Assembly: GCF_026262575.1 (NCBI RefSeq)
Contig: NZ_JAPKFL010000020.1
Coordinates: forward strand, 31,044 to 95,043
Direction: 5' to 3'
Source: Streptomyces marinisediminis
Lineage (GTDB): Bacteria > Actinomycetota > Actinomycetes > Streptomycetales > Streptomycetaceae
Length of the DNA stretch: 64,000 nt
The translations under genes and the position numbers were made by a program. Below, piece after piece: positions 7,960-15,752 of the stretch. Within the stretch, counting starts at the first letter, position 1. Every line of letters starts with the position of its first letter. The notes beneath the pieces are model-generated. The model did not search any database. It saw only the letters and a list, made by a program, of their open reading frames with translations, and had not been told where the DNA came from.

Positions 7960-8510
7960 GCCCCGCTCCCGCCCACGCCTTCGGGGACGGCCCGGGCGGG
8001 CGCGGCCGGGCCGTCGACCCCGACGTGGACCTGAGCGTGCCCGCCGACCGGGCGGAGGCGCGCGGCGCCCGGCGCCCGCGGGTGCTCGCGGCCGTCGCGC
8101 TCGGCGGCGCGCTGGGCGGCCTGGCCCGGTACGGCCTCACCCGGCTGTGGCCCCCCGGCGGGGGCTTCCCCTGGGCCATGCTGCTGGTCAACCTCGCGGG
8201 GTGCGCGCTCATCGGCGTGCTGATGGCCGTACTCGACGCGCGCGGGGCGCCCGCGCTGACCCGGCCCCTCCTCGGCGTCGGCCTGCTGGGCGGCTTCACG
8301 AGCTTCTCGGCGTACGCCTGGGACGGCCTGACGCTGGTGGCGGACGGCGCGGTCGGCGCCGCCGCGGCCTACCTCGGCGGGACGCTGCTGGGCGCGCTCG
8401 GCGCCGTGTGGGCGGGCGCGGCGGCCACCCGACGGGCGCTGGCGGCCGGACGGGCGCCGGGGGCGGGGCGCAGTCCGGGGGCGGGGCGGGCTCCGGGGGC
8501 GCGCCGGTGA
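7956..8510 (+). CDS. crcB: Fluoride channel subunit FluC/CrcB, first copy
   Basis: A 184-residue integral membrane protein; Fluc proteins export fluoride as dual-topology or heteromeric dimers. Family marks are GGALGGLARYGL near the start, an NLAGCALIG helix and GGFTSFSAYAWD (the G-G-x-T-S/T-FS pore signature). It begins at a GTG overlapping the previous stop and ends in an overlap with the second copy. A 45-residue acidic/basic N-terminal extension and a Gly-Ala-Arg tail are longer than usual. Confidence 0.88.
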   Translation: MSPAPAHAFGDGPGGRGRAVDPDVDLSVPADRAEARGARRPRVLAAVALGGALGGLARYGLTRLWPPGGGFPWAMLLVNLAGCALIGVLMAVLDARGAPALTRPLLGVGLLGGFTSFSAYAWDGLTLVADGAVGAAAAYLGGTLLGALGAVWAGAAATRRALAAGRAPGAGRSPGAGRAPGARR

Positions 8511-8881
8511 CCTGGCTGCTGGTGGCGCTCGGGGCCGCGGTGGGCGCGCCGCTGCGCTACCTGGCGGACCGCGCGGTGCAGGCCCGGCACGACTCGGTGT
8601 TCCCGTGGGGCACGTTCACCGTCAACGCGGTCGGGTGCCTGCTGCTCGGCGTGGTCGCGGGGGCCGTGCGCGGCGGGGCGCTGGGCCCGTCGGCCGACGC
8701 GCTCCTCGGCACCGGCCTGTGCGGCGCGCTGACCACGTACTCCACCTTCTCCTACGAGAGCCTGCGCCTGGTCGAGCGCGGCCGTGCGCCGGCCGCGCTG
8801 GCCAACACCGGCGGCACGCTGGTGGCCGGACTCGCCGCGCTGTACGCCGGGTTCGCCGCCGCGCGCGGCCTGGCGGGCTGA
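8507..8881 (+). CDS. crcB: Fluoride channel subunit FluC/CrcB, second copy
   Basis: A 124-residue protein from a GTG overlapping the upstream TGA. It keeps GAAVGAPLRYLADR, FTVNAVGCLLLG and CGALTTYSTFSYE, the canonical Fluc pore motif. Tandem, overlapping crcB pairs in Gram-positive bacteria encode the two halves of a heterodimeric channel, and the overlap here suggests 1:1 synthesis. Confidence 0.9.
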   Translation: MTWLLVALGAAVGAPLRYLADRAVQARHDSVFPWGTFTVNAVGCLLLGVVAGAVRGGALGPSADALLGTGLCGALTTYSTFSYESLRLVERGRAPAALANTGGTLVAGLAALYAGFAAARGLAG

Positions 8882-8996
8882 GCGCGGGCGGCGTCCTCCG
8901 CGGGCGCGTGTCCTGGACGCCGCGTGCGCAGTTGGGCAGGGGGCCCGTCCCGTTCCGGCCCACGCGGCCGCCGCCCCCGCCGAGAGGTGCCCGACC

Positions 8997-9695
8997 GTGT
9001 GCTCCGCCCCCGAACCCGCCGCCCCCCGCCCCGCCGGCCCCCGTCCCGCCGCCCCCCGTGCCACCGGCCCCCGTCCCGCTGTCCGGGTCGCCGCCCCTGC
9101 CCGGGGTGCCGCTTCCCGGAACGCCGCGCGGGGGGCCGCCCGGGCCGTCGGTGCCGGGCTCGCCGCCGCGTTGGCCGTCCTGGGCGTCACCGGCTGCGTC
9201 ACCGTCGGCGCCGACGAGAGCCCCGGCACGGCGCCGGTGGGCCACTCCTCGGTCCCGGACGAGCCCGGCGTGGTGGACGGCGGGCAGGTACCCGGTGCGC
9301 CCGGCGCCCCCGGCCCCTCGGCGCCCGGGGCCCGGGCGGAGGAACCCGGTGCCACCCCCGCGCCCGAGCCCGGCGCCTCCGGTACGGCGGACGGCGGGCG
9401 CGCGGAGGACCCCGGGGAGGCGGGGGAGGGGCCCCGCGGCGCCGGCGCCCCGGGCCGGGACGAGGGCCCCGGCGTCCACCCCTCCCGCCCCGGGGCCGAC
9501 GACCCCGGCGACGCGCCCCCGGACGAGGGCGGCGAGGGGCCGCGGGACCCCGGCCCGCCGGTCGAGGAGCCGGGCCCCACCCGGCCCCCGTCCGCCCCGC
9601 CACCGTCGACGCCCACCCCCACCCCGCAACCGCCGCAGAGCCCCGGCGAGACCCCGGAAGCCTCCGACGAGCCGGGCGGTGGGGAGGGCGGGTGA
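8997..9695 (+). CDS. Pro/Gly/Glu-rich putative lipoprotein
   Basis: From GTG 8997 (GAGAGGTG upstream), 232 residues. A long basic, Ala/Pro-rich N-terminus precedes a hydrophobic helix ending VLGVTGC (C67), a lipobox-like site. The remainder is almost entirely Pro, Gly, Glu, Asp and Ala, with acidic segments and a Pro-Thr tail, and has no recognisable domain. It is likely exported and extended along the cell wall. The 116-bp gap after crcB suggests its own promoter. Low-complexity composition makes the exact start uncertain. Confidence 0.55.
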   Translation: MCSAPEPAAPRPAGPRPAAPRATGPRPAVRVAAPARGAASRNAARGAARAVGAGLAAALAVLGVTGCVTVGADESPGTAPVGHSSVPDEPGVVDGGQVPGAPGAPGPSAPGARAEEPGATPAPEPGASGTADGGRAEDPGEAGEGPRGAGAPGRDEGPGVHPSRPGADDPGDAPPDEGGEGPRDPGPPVEEPGPTRPPSAPPPSTPTPTPQPPQSPGETPEASDEPGGGEGG

Positions 9696-9746
9696 GCCTC
9701 GCCCCGGCCCGGCGGGCGGCCGCCGTCGTCCCCCGACCGGACGCGT

Positions 9747-9776
9747 TTGCACGAAAGGGTGGCGGGTGCGTATGGT
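9747..9776 (+). promoter_or_regulatory. Promoter of DEAD-box helicase gene with long 5' leader
   Basis: TTGCAC (9747-9752), 18-bp spacer, TATGGT (9771-9776). The predicted leader to the ATG at 9935 is about 150 nt, A+T-richer than its surroundings, and resembles leaders of cold-induced Streptomyces genes. Cold induction is an inference. Confidence 0.55.
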
Positions 9777-9934
9777 GGTAGATCGTTTGATCCCATTTGC
9801 CCGGCGCCGAAACCGAAGCGCGCCGTGTGGCGCGTTCCGTTGCTTAGCCGTGGGCTTGACCGCACGAGGCGGTCGTGTGCGAATCACGGAAGTTTGTGGC
9901 GCGTGCCGATGAACTCCGGAAGGTTCGCATCAGC

Positions 9935-12043
9935 ATGTCTGTTTCCACGCCCGAAAACGCCTCCGCCGTCGTGGAGGAGATCGAGCGTACCCTCGACGCC
10001 CCCGTAGGCGAGCGGGCGGACGCCGACCCCGACATCACTGTCCCGGCACCGGCACCGGCCGCCGACGCGACCGCGGCGGCCGACAGTGCCGAGGCGCCCG
10101 ACGCGGCCGGTGCGGCCGGTGCGGCCGGTGCGGCCGGTGCGGACACCACCGCCGACGCCGACGCCGAAGAGGCCGAGCCCGAGGTCACGTTCACCACCCT
10201 CGGCCTCCCCGAGCCCGTCGTCCGCAAGCTCGCGCAGAACGGCGTCGTCGCGCCCTTCCCCATCCAGGCCGCGACCATCCCGGACGCGCTGGAGGGCAAG
10301 GACATCCTCGGCCGGGGCCGCACCGGCTCCGGCAAGACGCTCAGCTTCGGCCTGCCCACGCTCGCCCGTCTCGCCGGCGGGCGCACCGCCCGGAACCGTC
10401 CGCGCGCGGTGATCCTCACCCCGACGCGCGAGCTGGCCATGCAGGTCTCCGACGCCCTCCAGCCCTACGGCGACGTGCTCGGCCTGAAGCTGAAGGTGGT
10501 GTGCGGCGGTACGTCCATGGGCAACCAGATCGGCGCCCTGGAGCGCGGTGTGGACGTTCTCGTGGCCACCCCGGGCCGCCTGCGCGACCTGATCAACCGC
10601 GGCGCGTGCACGCTCGCCGACGTGCGGGTCGCCGTCCTGGACGAAGCGGACCAGATGGCCGACCTCGGCTTCCTGCCCGAAGTCACCGAACTGCTCGACA
10701 TGGTGCCCGAGGGCGGCCAGCGCATGCTGTTCTCGGCCACGCTGGAGCGCGAGATCGACTCCCTGGTCAAGCGCTACCTCGTCGACCCGGTCAGCCACGA
10801 GGTCGACGCGGCGCAGGGCGCGGTGACGACGATGACGCACCACATCCTCATCGTGAAGCCGCAGGACAAGGCGCCCGTCACCGCGGCCATCGCCGCGCGC
10901 AAGGGCCGCACCATCGCCTTCGTCCGCACCCAGATGGGCGCCGACCGCGTCGCCGAGCAGCTCCGCGAGTCCGGCGTGCGCGCCGACGCCCTGCACGGCG
11001 GCATGACCCAGGGCGCCCGCACCCGCACGCTCGCCGACTTCAAGGAGGGCCACGTCAACGTGCTCGTCGCCACGGACGTCGCCGCGCGCGGCATCCACGT
11101 CGACGGCATCGACCTCGTCCTCAACGTCGACCCGGCCGGCGACCACAAGGACTACCTGCACCGCTCCGGGCGTACCGCCCGCGCGGGCCAGTCCGGCACC
11201 GTCGTCTCGCTGGCCCTCCCGCACCAGCGGCGGCAGACGTTCCGGCTGATGGAGGACGCCGGCGTGGACGCGTCCCGCCACCTCATCGGCCGCGGCGACG
11301 TGTTCGACGACGAGGTCGCCGCCATCACCGGCGCCCGCTCGCTGAGCGAGGTGCAGGCCGAGGCCGCCGCCAACTCCGCCCGCCAGGCCGAGCGCGACGT
11401 CGCCAAGCTGGCCAGCAAGCTGGAGGACGCCAGGAGCCGGGCGAAGGAGCTGCGCGAGGAGGCCGCACGGCTGACCGCCCGCGCCGCCCGTGACCGCGGC
11501 GCCGACGCCGACGAGGCCGTCGCCCAGCTCGGCGCCGACATGGACCGGGTCGCCGTCGAGGAGGCCGAGCGCGCCGCCAAGATCGCGGCTGCCCGCGTCG
11601 CCGAGCGGGAGCGCGAGCGCAAGGCGGCGCAGCAGTCCCGCGAGGACCGCAAGCGCGAGGGCGGCCCCCAGCGCCGCGACGACCGCCGCGACCGCCCGTT
11701 CAACCGCGACCGGGACCGTGGCGACCGCCCCTTCCGCCGCGACGACCGCTCCCCCCGCCGGGACGACCGCCGCGACGACCGTCCGTTCAACCGTGACCGC
11801 CGCTCCGACGACCGCCGTCCGTACGGCCGCCGCGACGACCACGCGGACCGGGGCTTCCGCCGCGACGACCGCCCGTTCAACCGCGACCGGGACCGCGACC
11901 GCGACCGCCCGTTCAACCGCGACCGCCGCTCCGACGACCGCCGCCCGTACGGCCGTCGCGAGGACCACCGCGGCGCCCCCGCCGCCGGCAACCGCGCCTA
12001 CGGCCGCCGCACCGACAAGCCGCGCTGGAAGCACAACGGCTGA
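9935..12043 (+). CDS. DEAD-box ATP-dependent RNA helicase
   Basis: A 702-residue protein (ATG 9935, GGAAGG upstream). An acidic Ala-rich N-terminus of about 80 residues precedes a full SF2 core: Q-motif region near 90-112, Walker A GRTGSGKT (128-135), PTREL, DEAD in VLDEADQMADLGF, SAT, ATDVAARGI and HRSGRTARAGQ. The last 160 residues are a coiled-coil-like Ala/Glu/Arg segment followed by RDDRR/RPFNRDRDR repeats, an RNA-binding tail. It unwinds structured RNA, for example in ribosome assembly or cold adaptation. It is monocistronic, followed by tRNA-Lys. Confidence 0.93.
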   Translation: MSVSTPENASAVVEEIERTLDAPVGERADADPDITVPAPAPAADATAAADSAEAPDAAGAAGAAGAAGADTTADADAEEAEPEVTFTTLGLPEPVVRKLAQNGVVAPFPIQAATIPDALEGKDILGRGRTGSGKTLSFGLPTLARLAGGRTARNRPRAVILTPTRELAMQVSDALQPYGDVLGLKLKVVCGGTSMGNQIGALERGVDVLVATPGRLRDLINRGACTLADVRVAVLDEADQMADLGFLPEVTELLDMVPEGGQRMLFSATLEREIDSLVKRYLVDPVSHEVDAAQGAVTTMTHHILIVKPQDKAPVTAAIAARKGRTIAFVRTQMGADRVAEQLRESGVRADALHGGMTQGARTRTLADFKEGHVNVLVATDVAARGIHVDGIDLVLNVDPAGDHKDYLHRSGRTARAGQSGTVVSLALPHQRRQTFRLMEDAGVDASRHLIGRGDVFDDEVAAITGARSLSEVQAEAAANSARQAERDVAKLASKLEDARSRAKELREEAARLTARAARDRGADADEAVAQLGADMDRVAVEEAERAAKIAAARVAERERERKAAQQSREDRKREGGPQRRDDRRDRPFNRDRDRGDRPFRRDDRSPRRDDRRDDRPFNRDRRSDDRRPYGRRDDHADRGFRRDDRPFNRDRDRDRDRPFNRDRRSDDRRPYGRREDHRGAPAAGNRAYGRRTDKPRWKHNG

Positions 12044-12148
12044 CCGCCGCCGCCCGCAGGCCCACCCGGGCCTGCGGGCACCACGCGCCGCCTGATACCC
12101 ACTCGGCCCCCAGCGCCCCGCCCCGCTATGCTCGATCCAGCACAGCCC

Positions 12149-12221
12149 GGGCCGTTAGCTCAATTGGCAGAGCAGTGGACTTTTAATCCATTGGTTGTGG
12201 GTTCGAGTCCCACACGGCCTA
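12149..12221 (+). tRNA. tRNA-Lys(TTT)
   Basis: Acceptor GGGCCGT/ACGGCCT, anticodon loop CTTTTAA (TTT), T-arm GTGGGTTCGAGTCCCAC, discriminator A. Followed directly by a terminator hairpin. Confidence 0.95.
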
Positions 12222-12227
12222 CCGACA

Positions 12228-12262
12228 AGCCCCAGCTCAGAAGCGCCTGAGCCGGGGCTTTC
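12228..12262 (+). terminator. tRNA-Lys terminator
   Basis: AAGCCCCAGCTCAG pairs with CTGAGCCGGGGCTTT across a short AAGCGC loop, ending in a T-rich tail. Confidence 0.7.
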
Positions 12263-12323
12263 GTCGTTCCTGGGCCGCCCAGTGGGCCATTGCTCGGCCG
12301 AGTGGTGGCGATCATGCATGACG

Positions 12324-12356
12324 AGGCCCCCGCTCAGCCGGAGCTGAGCGGGGGCC
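12324..12356 (-). terminator. Terminator of the small-gene operon
   Basis: GGCCCCCGCTCAG and CTGAGCGGGGGCC arms around CCGGAG, 12 bp beyond the stop of the leftward 42-residue gene. Confidence 0.65.
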
Positions 12357-12367
12357 GGAGAGTCGCG

Positions 12368-12496
12368 TTACTGGGTGGGCTGACCGGCGCCGGGGCACAT
12401 GGCCCGATCGCCGGCTGGCTGGTGGGGCGGGCAGGGGGTGCCGGGCGGGACGCTCACCCGGGCCCCGCATGCGCCGCAACCGGACTGGTCAGACAT
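12368..12496 (-). CDS. 42-residue Cys-rich small protein
   Basis: Not reported by ordinary length cut-offs. ATG 12496 has a perfect GAGGAGG five bases upstream and the frame ends with TAA at 12368, 12 bp before a terminator. The peptide starts MSDQSGCGACGARVSVPPG and contains four Cys (7, 10, 22, 34) with two His/Pro-rich turns, suggesting metal binding or disulfides. It is the last gene of a leftward chain of small genes (13660 to 12368). I do not recognise the family. Confidence 0.7.
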   Translation of the reverse strand: MSDQSGCGACGARVSVPPGTPCPPHQPAGDRAMCPGAGQPTQ

Positions 12497-12565
12497 GACG
12501 ACCTCCTCGGTGGGTGGTGGTGCAGGTCCGTGCTCGGTGGTGCGCTACGCCCGCCCGCGGGCGGA

Positions 12566-12979
12566 TCAGCGGATGACGCGGGCGTAGATCCTCGCCGTGT
12601 CGGCGAAGAAGAAGGTGACCCCGTGGTTGCCCTCCCGGTTGGTCTTCCGAGGGGACCAGATGACGATGTCGACGAGCTCGCGGGAGCCGGAGCGGGCGAC
12701 CAGGTCGGCCAGGAAACGCTCTTCGGGCAGGCCGCCCGTCGGTACCGCGTCGGTGTTGAAGGGCTGCTGGGCCTCGGTGACGCGCTCCGGCTCGTCGAAC
12801 TTGTCCCCGTCTCGGGACTGCGCGATGAACTGGAACCGCATGTCGCGGCCGTCCGCCGTGACGGCCAGCCCGTAGGGGTACCGGCTCTCCCCGGCGTCCT
12901 TCAGCGTCGTGGCGGCGCCGACCTTGGGGTCGTTCTTCGCCAGGTCCAGGGCCAGTGACTCGAAGCGCTGGGGTCGCAT
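12566..12979 (-). CDS. Conserved-looking hypothetical protein, 137 aa
   Basis: ATG 12979 with GGAAGGA upstream. It is a soluble mixed alpha/beta protein with segments such as ESLALDLAKNDPKVGAA, GLAVTADGRDMRFQFIAQS and a Phe-rich HGVTFFFADTARIYARVIR end. The family is unknown to me. It lies between the 62-residue gene (30-bp gap) and the 42-residue Cys-rich gene (70-bp gap), all leftward. Confidence 0.75.
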   Translation of the reverse strand: MRPQRFESLALDLAKNDPKVGAATTLKDAGESRYPYGLAVTADGRDMRFQFIAQSRDGDKFDEPERVTEAQQPFNTDAVPTGGLPEERFLADLVARSGSRELVDIVIWSPRKTNREGNHGVTFFFADTARIYARVIR

Positions 12980-13008
12980 GGTGTTCCTTCCGTCGGCGGC
13001 ACGCCAGT

Positions 13009-13197
13009 CTACGAACCCCGCCGGGCCGCGTAGGGGCCGCCGGGCGGGCGCTTCCAGACCGAGTACGGCAGGAACACGTAGGGGCGTACCCGGGCGGCCC
13101 GGGGCGGGAGGTCGGCATGGCACAGAGGGACAGGGTGTCCCTCTCTCGGAGCGCGCGGTACCCGCACGTGCGGCGCGATAACGAGACGCCGGGTCAC
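13009..13197 (-). CDS. 62-residue hypothetical protein, overlapping start
   Basis: The GTG start overlaps the stop of the preceding 96-residue gene (GTGA), a standard coupling arrangement. The peptide is basic and ends VFLPYSVWKRPPGG followed by an Arg/Ser tail. No domain is recognised. Coding status rests on the overlap and the intact frame only. Confidence 0.45.
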   Translation of the reverse strand: MTRRLVIAPHVRVPRAPREGHPVPLCHADLPPRAARVRPYVFLPYSVWKRPPGGPYAARRGS

Positions 13198-13484
13198 TGA
13201 CGGCCCTTCTCGCGGCAGATGCGGCAGGGGAACGGGCAGGGTGCGGGCGGCGGGGACTCGGGGCCGCGCAGGGGAACGGTGTCGACAGAATTGACGGAAC
13301 GGGCCTGGAGCGGTGTTCCGTCAATTCTGTCGACGGGTTCCGAGTCGAGCGGGGTGCGGGGGACGCACCGCCGGCAGGCGTACCGGGTCCAGCCCGGGCC
13401 GGAGCCGGATTCGATGAACGCGACGGGGCGCACGTCGCCGCGCAGCTCGCCGCAGTCGGGGCACCGCGGGGGCGTTGTCCTCAT
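13194..13484 (-). CDS. 96-residue zinc-ribbon-like protein
   Basis: Begins MRTTPPRCPDCGELRGDV. It has CPDC (8-11), a second CRRC pair near 37-40 and a C-terminal CPFPCRIC cluster, so at least one zinc-binding fold is likely. The start overlaps the stop of the upstream 59-residue Zn-ribbon gene (ATGA). The middle of the gene carries a perfect 20-bp inverted repeat (13281-13334) that adds the segment around VDRIDG and VNSVDTV. Confidence 0.65.
   Translation of the reverse strand: MRTTPPRCPDCGELRGDVRPVAFIESGSGPGWTRYACRRCVPRTPLDSEPVDRIDGTPLQARSVNSVDTVPLRGPESPPPAPCPFPCRICREKGRQ
13281..13334. repeat. Perfect 20-bp inverted repeat inside a coding region
   Basis: GTCGACAGAATTGACGGAAC (13281-13300) is repeated as its exact reverse complement at 13315-13334, separated by 14 bp. 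It is A+T-richer than the surroundings and lies in the 96-residue gene. Confidence 0.85.
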
Positions 13485-13660
13485 CGCTCACCCTCGCCTG
13501 GCCGCGAGCAGGCGGGGCAGGCAACGGCGGGCTGCGGTGCGCCCTCCCCGGCCTTCGGCGCGTCGACCGGGGTCCCGTCCTGGGTCAGATCGCCGCATCG
13601 GCAGCAGCGCAAGAGCGCCCGGGCGGGGGGCGGGTAGTCGGTGGGGGTGGGGTTGAGCAC
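13481..13660 (-). CDS. 59-residue zinc-ribbon protein
   Basis: GTG 13660 has GGAGG six bases upstream and the TGA overlaps the next ATG. The peptide has LRCCRCGDL (C19, C20, C22) and, after a Pro/Ala linker, ACPACSRPG (C48, C51), i.e. a two-knuckle zinc ribbon. It heads the leftward chain of five small genes. No function is known; such ribbons often bridge nucleic acids or partner proteins. Confidence 0.65.
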   Translation of the reverse strand: MLNPTPTDYPPPARALLRCCRCGDLTQDGTPVDAPKAGEGAPQPAVACPACSRPGEGER

Positions 13661-13730
13661 GGCAACCTCCGGGCGTCCGTAGTGGCGTGTGCACCGAACG
13701 TAGGGAGGGTGGCTGAGGAGCGGCTACGAA

Positions 13731-13748
13731 GTTGCGAAAAGTTGCGAC
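13731..13748. promoter_or_regulatory. Direct repeat GTTGCGA x2 upstream of small-gene operon
   Basis: GTTGCGAAAAGTTGCGAC holds two copies of GTTGCGA spaced one helical turn apart (13731, 13741), 70 bp before the first start of the small-gene chain. It is a candidate operator for the adjacent XRE regulator. Confidence 0.35.
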
Positions 13749-13751
13749 TCG

Positions 13752-14600
13752 TCAGCCCAAGGCGTCGAGGGCCTGGGTGATCAGCCGCCTCGCTGGCGCT
13801 CCGTAGACAGCCATCTCGGCCATCCGCCCGAAGGCCCGCTGGTAGGTGGCGATCTCGCCGGGCTGGGTCACGGTCACCTTCGCCGTCAGCAGCTCCACGT
13901 GCACGCGCGCCTCGTCGAACATCGTGAACGTCTCCAGCGTCCACATGGTGCGCGGGGCACCCCTCGGGATCACGCCGAGGGACACCGATGGCAGCGCCAT
14001 CACCGCCAAGAGGTAGCCCAGTTGCCCGGCCATCACTTCCGAGTCGCCGTGCAGCCGGTACAAGATGTCCTCCTCGAACAACAGGGCGAAGCGGTGATCT
14101 CCTTCCCGGATGACGTGCGAACGGGCGACGCGGGCGGCGGCGGCCCCTTCCGAGTCGTCGGGGGTGCCCTGGAAGCGGCTGATCATCGACAGCAGGGACG
14201 CGGCGTACTCATGGGTCTGGACAAGCCCGGACATGACGGTGGAGCAGTAGACCCGGAACTGGCGGGTACGTTCGAAGAGGGGTACGAAGTCCTGCTGGGC
14301 CTTCCTCATGCCCGTGCGGTGCAGTTGCTTCCACTCGACGTACATCGAGTCGGCCGTGCGCGAGGCGGCGATGAAGTCCTCGACCCGCTCCTCGCAGCCG
14401 CAGGCTGCGCACCAGGCGCGGATGTCGGCGTCCGAGGGGACGGCCTTGGCGGACTCGATGCGGGAGGTCTTCGCCGGGTGCCACCCGCAGCGCTCGGCGA
14501 TCTGGCGGCCGGTCAGTCCAGCGTCCAGGCGGGCCTCCCGCAGCCGCTGGGCGACTGCCTTACGGGCCTCCTGGACGCTGGACGACGGCGAGAGCGACAT
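13752..14600 (-). CDS. XRE-family regulator with DUF5753 domain
   Basis: A 282-residue protein. The N-terminal helix-turn-helix (about 10-70) includes LREARLDAGLTGRQIAERCGWHPAKTSRIE, here split by eye into its helices. The rest matches the DUF5753 sensor-like domain (YCSTVMSGLVQT, FEEDILYRLHGD, TMFDEARVHVELL). In Streptomyces these regulators usually pair with a small DUF397 or DUF6879 partner, and a DUF6879 gene ends 11 bp upstream. The ribosome site before ATG 14600 is weak, so translation may depend on coupling. Confidence 0.9.
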   Translation of the reverse strand: MSLSPSSSVQEARKAVAQRLREARLDAGLTGRQIAERCGWHPAKTSRIESAKAVPSDADIRAWCAACGCEERVEDFIAASRTADSMYVEWKQLHRTGMRKAQQDFVPLFERTRQFRVYCSTVMSGLVQTHEYAASLLSMISRFQGTPDDSEGAAAARVARSHVIREGDHRFALLFEEDILYRLHGDSEVMAGQLGYLLAVMALPSVSLGVIPRGAPRTMWTLETFTMFDEARVHVELLTAKVTVTQPGEIATYQRAFGRMAEMAVYGAPARRLITQALDALG

Positions 14601-14610
14601 GCTGGGCGGA

Positions 14611-15135
14611 TCAGACGGTGAACTCGCTGTGGGGGACCGCGCGGGCCCACACGGACTCGAACGCTGTGGCGCAGAGGTTTGCGACGGCAGGGTCGTCGCA
14701 CATCTCGCCACCAGCGGAGGCACCGTCGCCGGTGAAGTGGTTCCACCTGATCAGACGGTCGTCGATCAGCCAGAAGTCGTTGCCTGGCAGGGCGATGTCG
14801 GATGCCCGCCGCCGGGGCAGCCACCGCACCTGTTCGCCTGCGGCCAAGTTGACGGGCGCCCCGGCGTACCCGTACCGGACATACTCAGACACCGGCTCGG
14901 AGACGATCCGTGCTCGGCGCACTTGAACACCGCGTGCGACGGTGCGCCGGATCAGGGTCGTCCACGCTTTCCAGTACGGCGAGTCCGGGTCGGTCGGCCG
15001 GACGCCGGTTTCCTTCCACATGCGGAAGTGCTCGTTCTCGTGCGAGACCGCGTAGACGTCACGCATCTCCAGGTGAACCGCCGACCGCTCGGCTGAGTCC
15101 AGCAGTTCGTCAAAGCTGAGCACGCTCGGCGGCAT
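14611..15135 (-). CDS. DUF6879 family protein
   Basis: A 174-residue soluble protein with family-like blocks: SFDELLDSAERSAVHLEMRD near the start, WWtx-like TTLIRRTVARGVQVRRARIVSE, and a C-terminal FWLIDDRLIRWNHFTGDG segment. It is found beside XRE-DUF5753 regulators, presumably as antagonist or effector. Its start lies 26 nt inside the upstream 79-residue gene, so the two are coupled. Confidence 0.82.
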   Translation of the reverse strand: MPPSVLSFDELLDSAERSAVHLEMRDVYAVSHENEHFRMWKETGVRPTDPDSPYWKAWTTLIRRTVARGVQVRRARIVSEPVSEYVRYGYAGAPVNLAAGEQVRWLPRRRASDIALPGNDFWLIDDRLIRWNHFTGDGASAGGEMCDDPAVANLCATAFESVWARAVPHSEFTV

Positions 15136-15349
15136 CGCAAGCCTCCCTGATGATCGACACCATGCGGGCGGGGATACGAACGACCGCTTCGTGATCCGGG
15201 ATCACACCCACCTGCAGGCACTCCTTCTCGGTGGCCTCGTCGATCTTCCAGCCTTGGAAGACGAGATCGAAGTTTTTCTCGTCCACCCACACGGTGGGAC
15301 TTTGACCCGTGTCTGTCTCCGGGTCCTTCGCGATGAACCGTAGTGGCAT
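15110..15349 (-). CDS. 79-residue hypothetical protein of XRE/DUF6879 module
   Basis: ATG 15349 with GGAGG six bases upstream. It is an acidic, soluble protein beginning MPLRFIAKDPETDTGQSP and including VWVDEKNFDLVFQGWKID. It is the first gene of the leftward three-gene module and overlaps the DUF6879 start by 26 nt. The function is unknown. Confidence 0.75.
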   Translation of the reverse strand: MPLRFIAKDPETDTGQSPTVWVDEKNFDLVFQGWKIDEATEKECLQVGVIPDHEAVVRIPARMVSIIREACDAAERAQL

Positions 15350-15450
15350 GGCAGCCTCCGGCGTCGAGGGAGTTGCGTTTCCTTGCGCACCTTCGCCCTG
15401 TGGGTCAGCGCCGTCAAGACGGCATCAGGTCGATGTCCGGACATGACGAA

Positions 15451-15482
15451 GCGCCCCCGCTGGCCGAGGCCAGCGGGGGCGC
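15451..15482. terminator. Strong hairpin terminator
   Basis: GCGCCCCCGCTGGC and GCCAGCGGGGGCGC arms around CGAG, just after the stop (15489) of the leftward 87-residue gene. Confidence 0.65.
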
Positions 15483-15488
15483 GGTGGG

Positions 15489-15752
15489 TCAGCGACTGAT
15501 CTCCAGGAGGGCGATGACCAGGGCGGCCACGCCGGTGAGCGCGGCGATCGACGCCAGCGGCCACCTCGACCGCTCCAGCGCCCGGATACGCGTTTCGTGA
15601 CCCTGCACGTCGCCCCGGATATCCCGGGTCTCGTCGAGGAGTCCGTCGAGCTTGTGCTCGATCCTGTCGACCGTCTGGGCCAGCCCCCTCACCTCCTGGT
15701 ACTTCTGGGTGACGCTGATGTGGACGCCGGACGGCTCCGGCGGCGCCGTCAC
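15489..15752 (-). CDS. Small coiled-coil protein with C-terminal membrane helix
   Basis: From GTG 15752, 87 residues. The middle (VRGLAQTVDRIEHKLDGLLD through GHETRIRALE) is a heptad-rich helix, and the end WPLASIAALTGVAALVIALL is one membrane helix. The size and layout recall holin-like or phage-associated tail-anchored proteins, but no lysis genes are nearby. A terminator follows directly, so it is probably monocistronic. The start is uncertain because no ribosome site is visible. Confidence 0.55.
   Translation of the reverse strand: MTAPPEPSGVHISVTQKYQEVRGLAQTVDRIEHKLDGLLDETRDIRGDVQGHETRIRALERSRWPLASIAALTGVAALVIALLEISR

Noticed and set aside
5689..8510. Very long open frames on both strands opposite the metallophosphoesterase and FluC genes
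   Set aside because: They are Arg/Pro/Gly-rich shadows produced by high G+C third positions; only the frames with real motifs were kept.
13281..13334. 20-bp inverted repeat as a terminator
   Set aside because: It is within an intact coding frame, has a 14-nt loop and no T-run.
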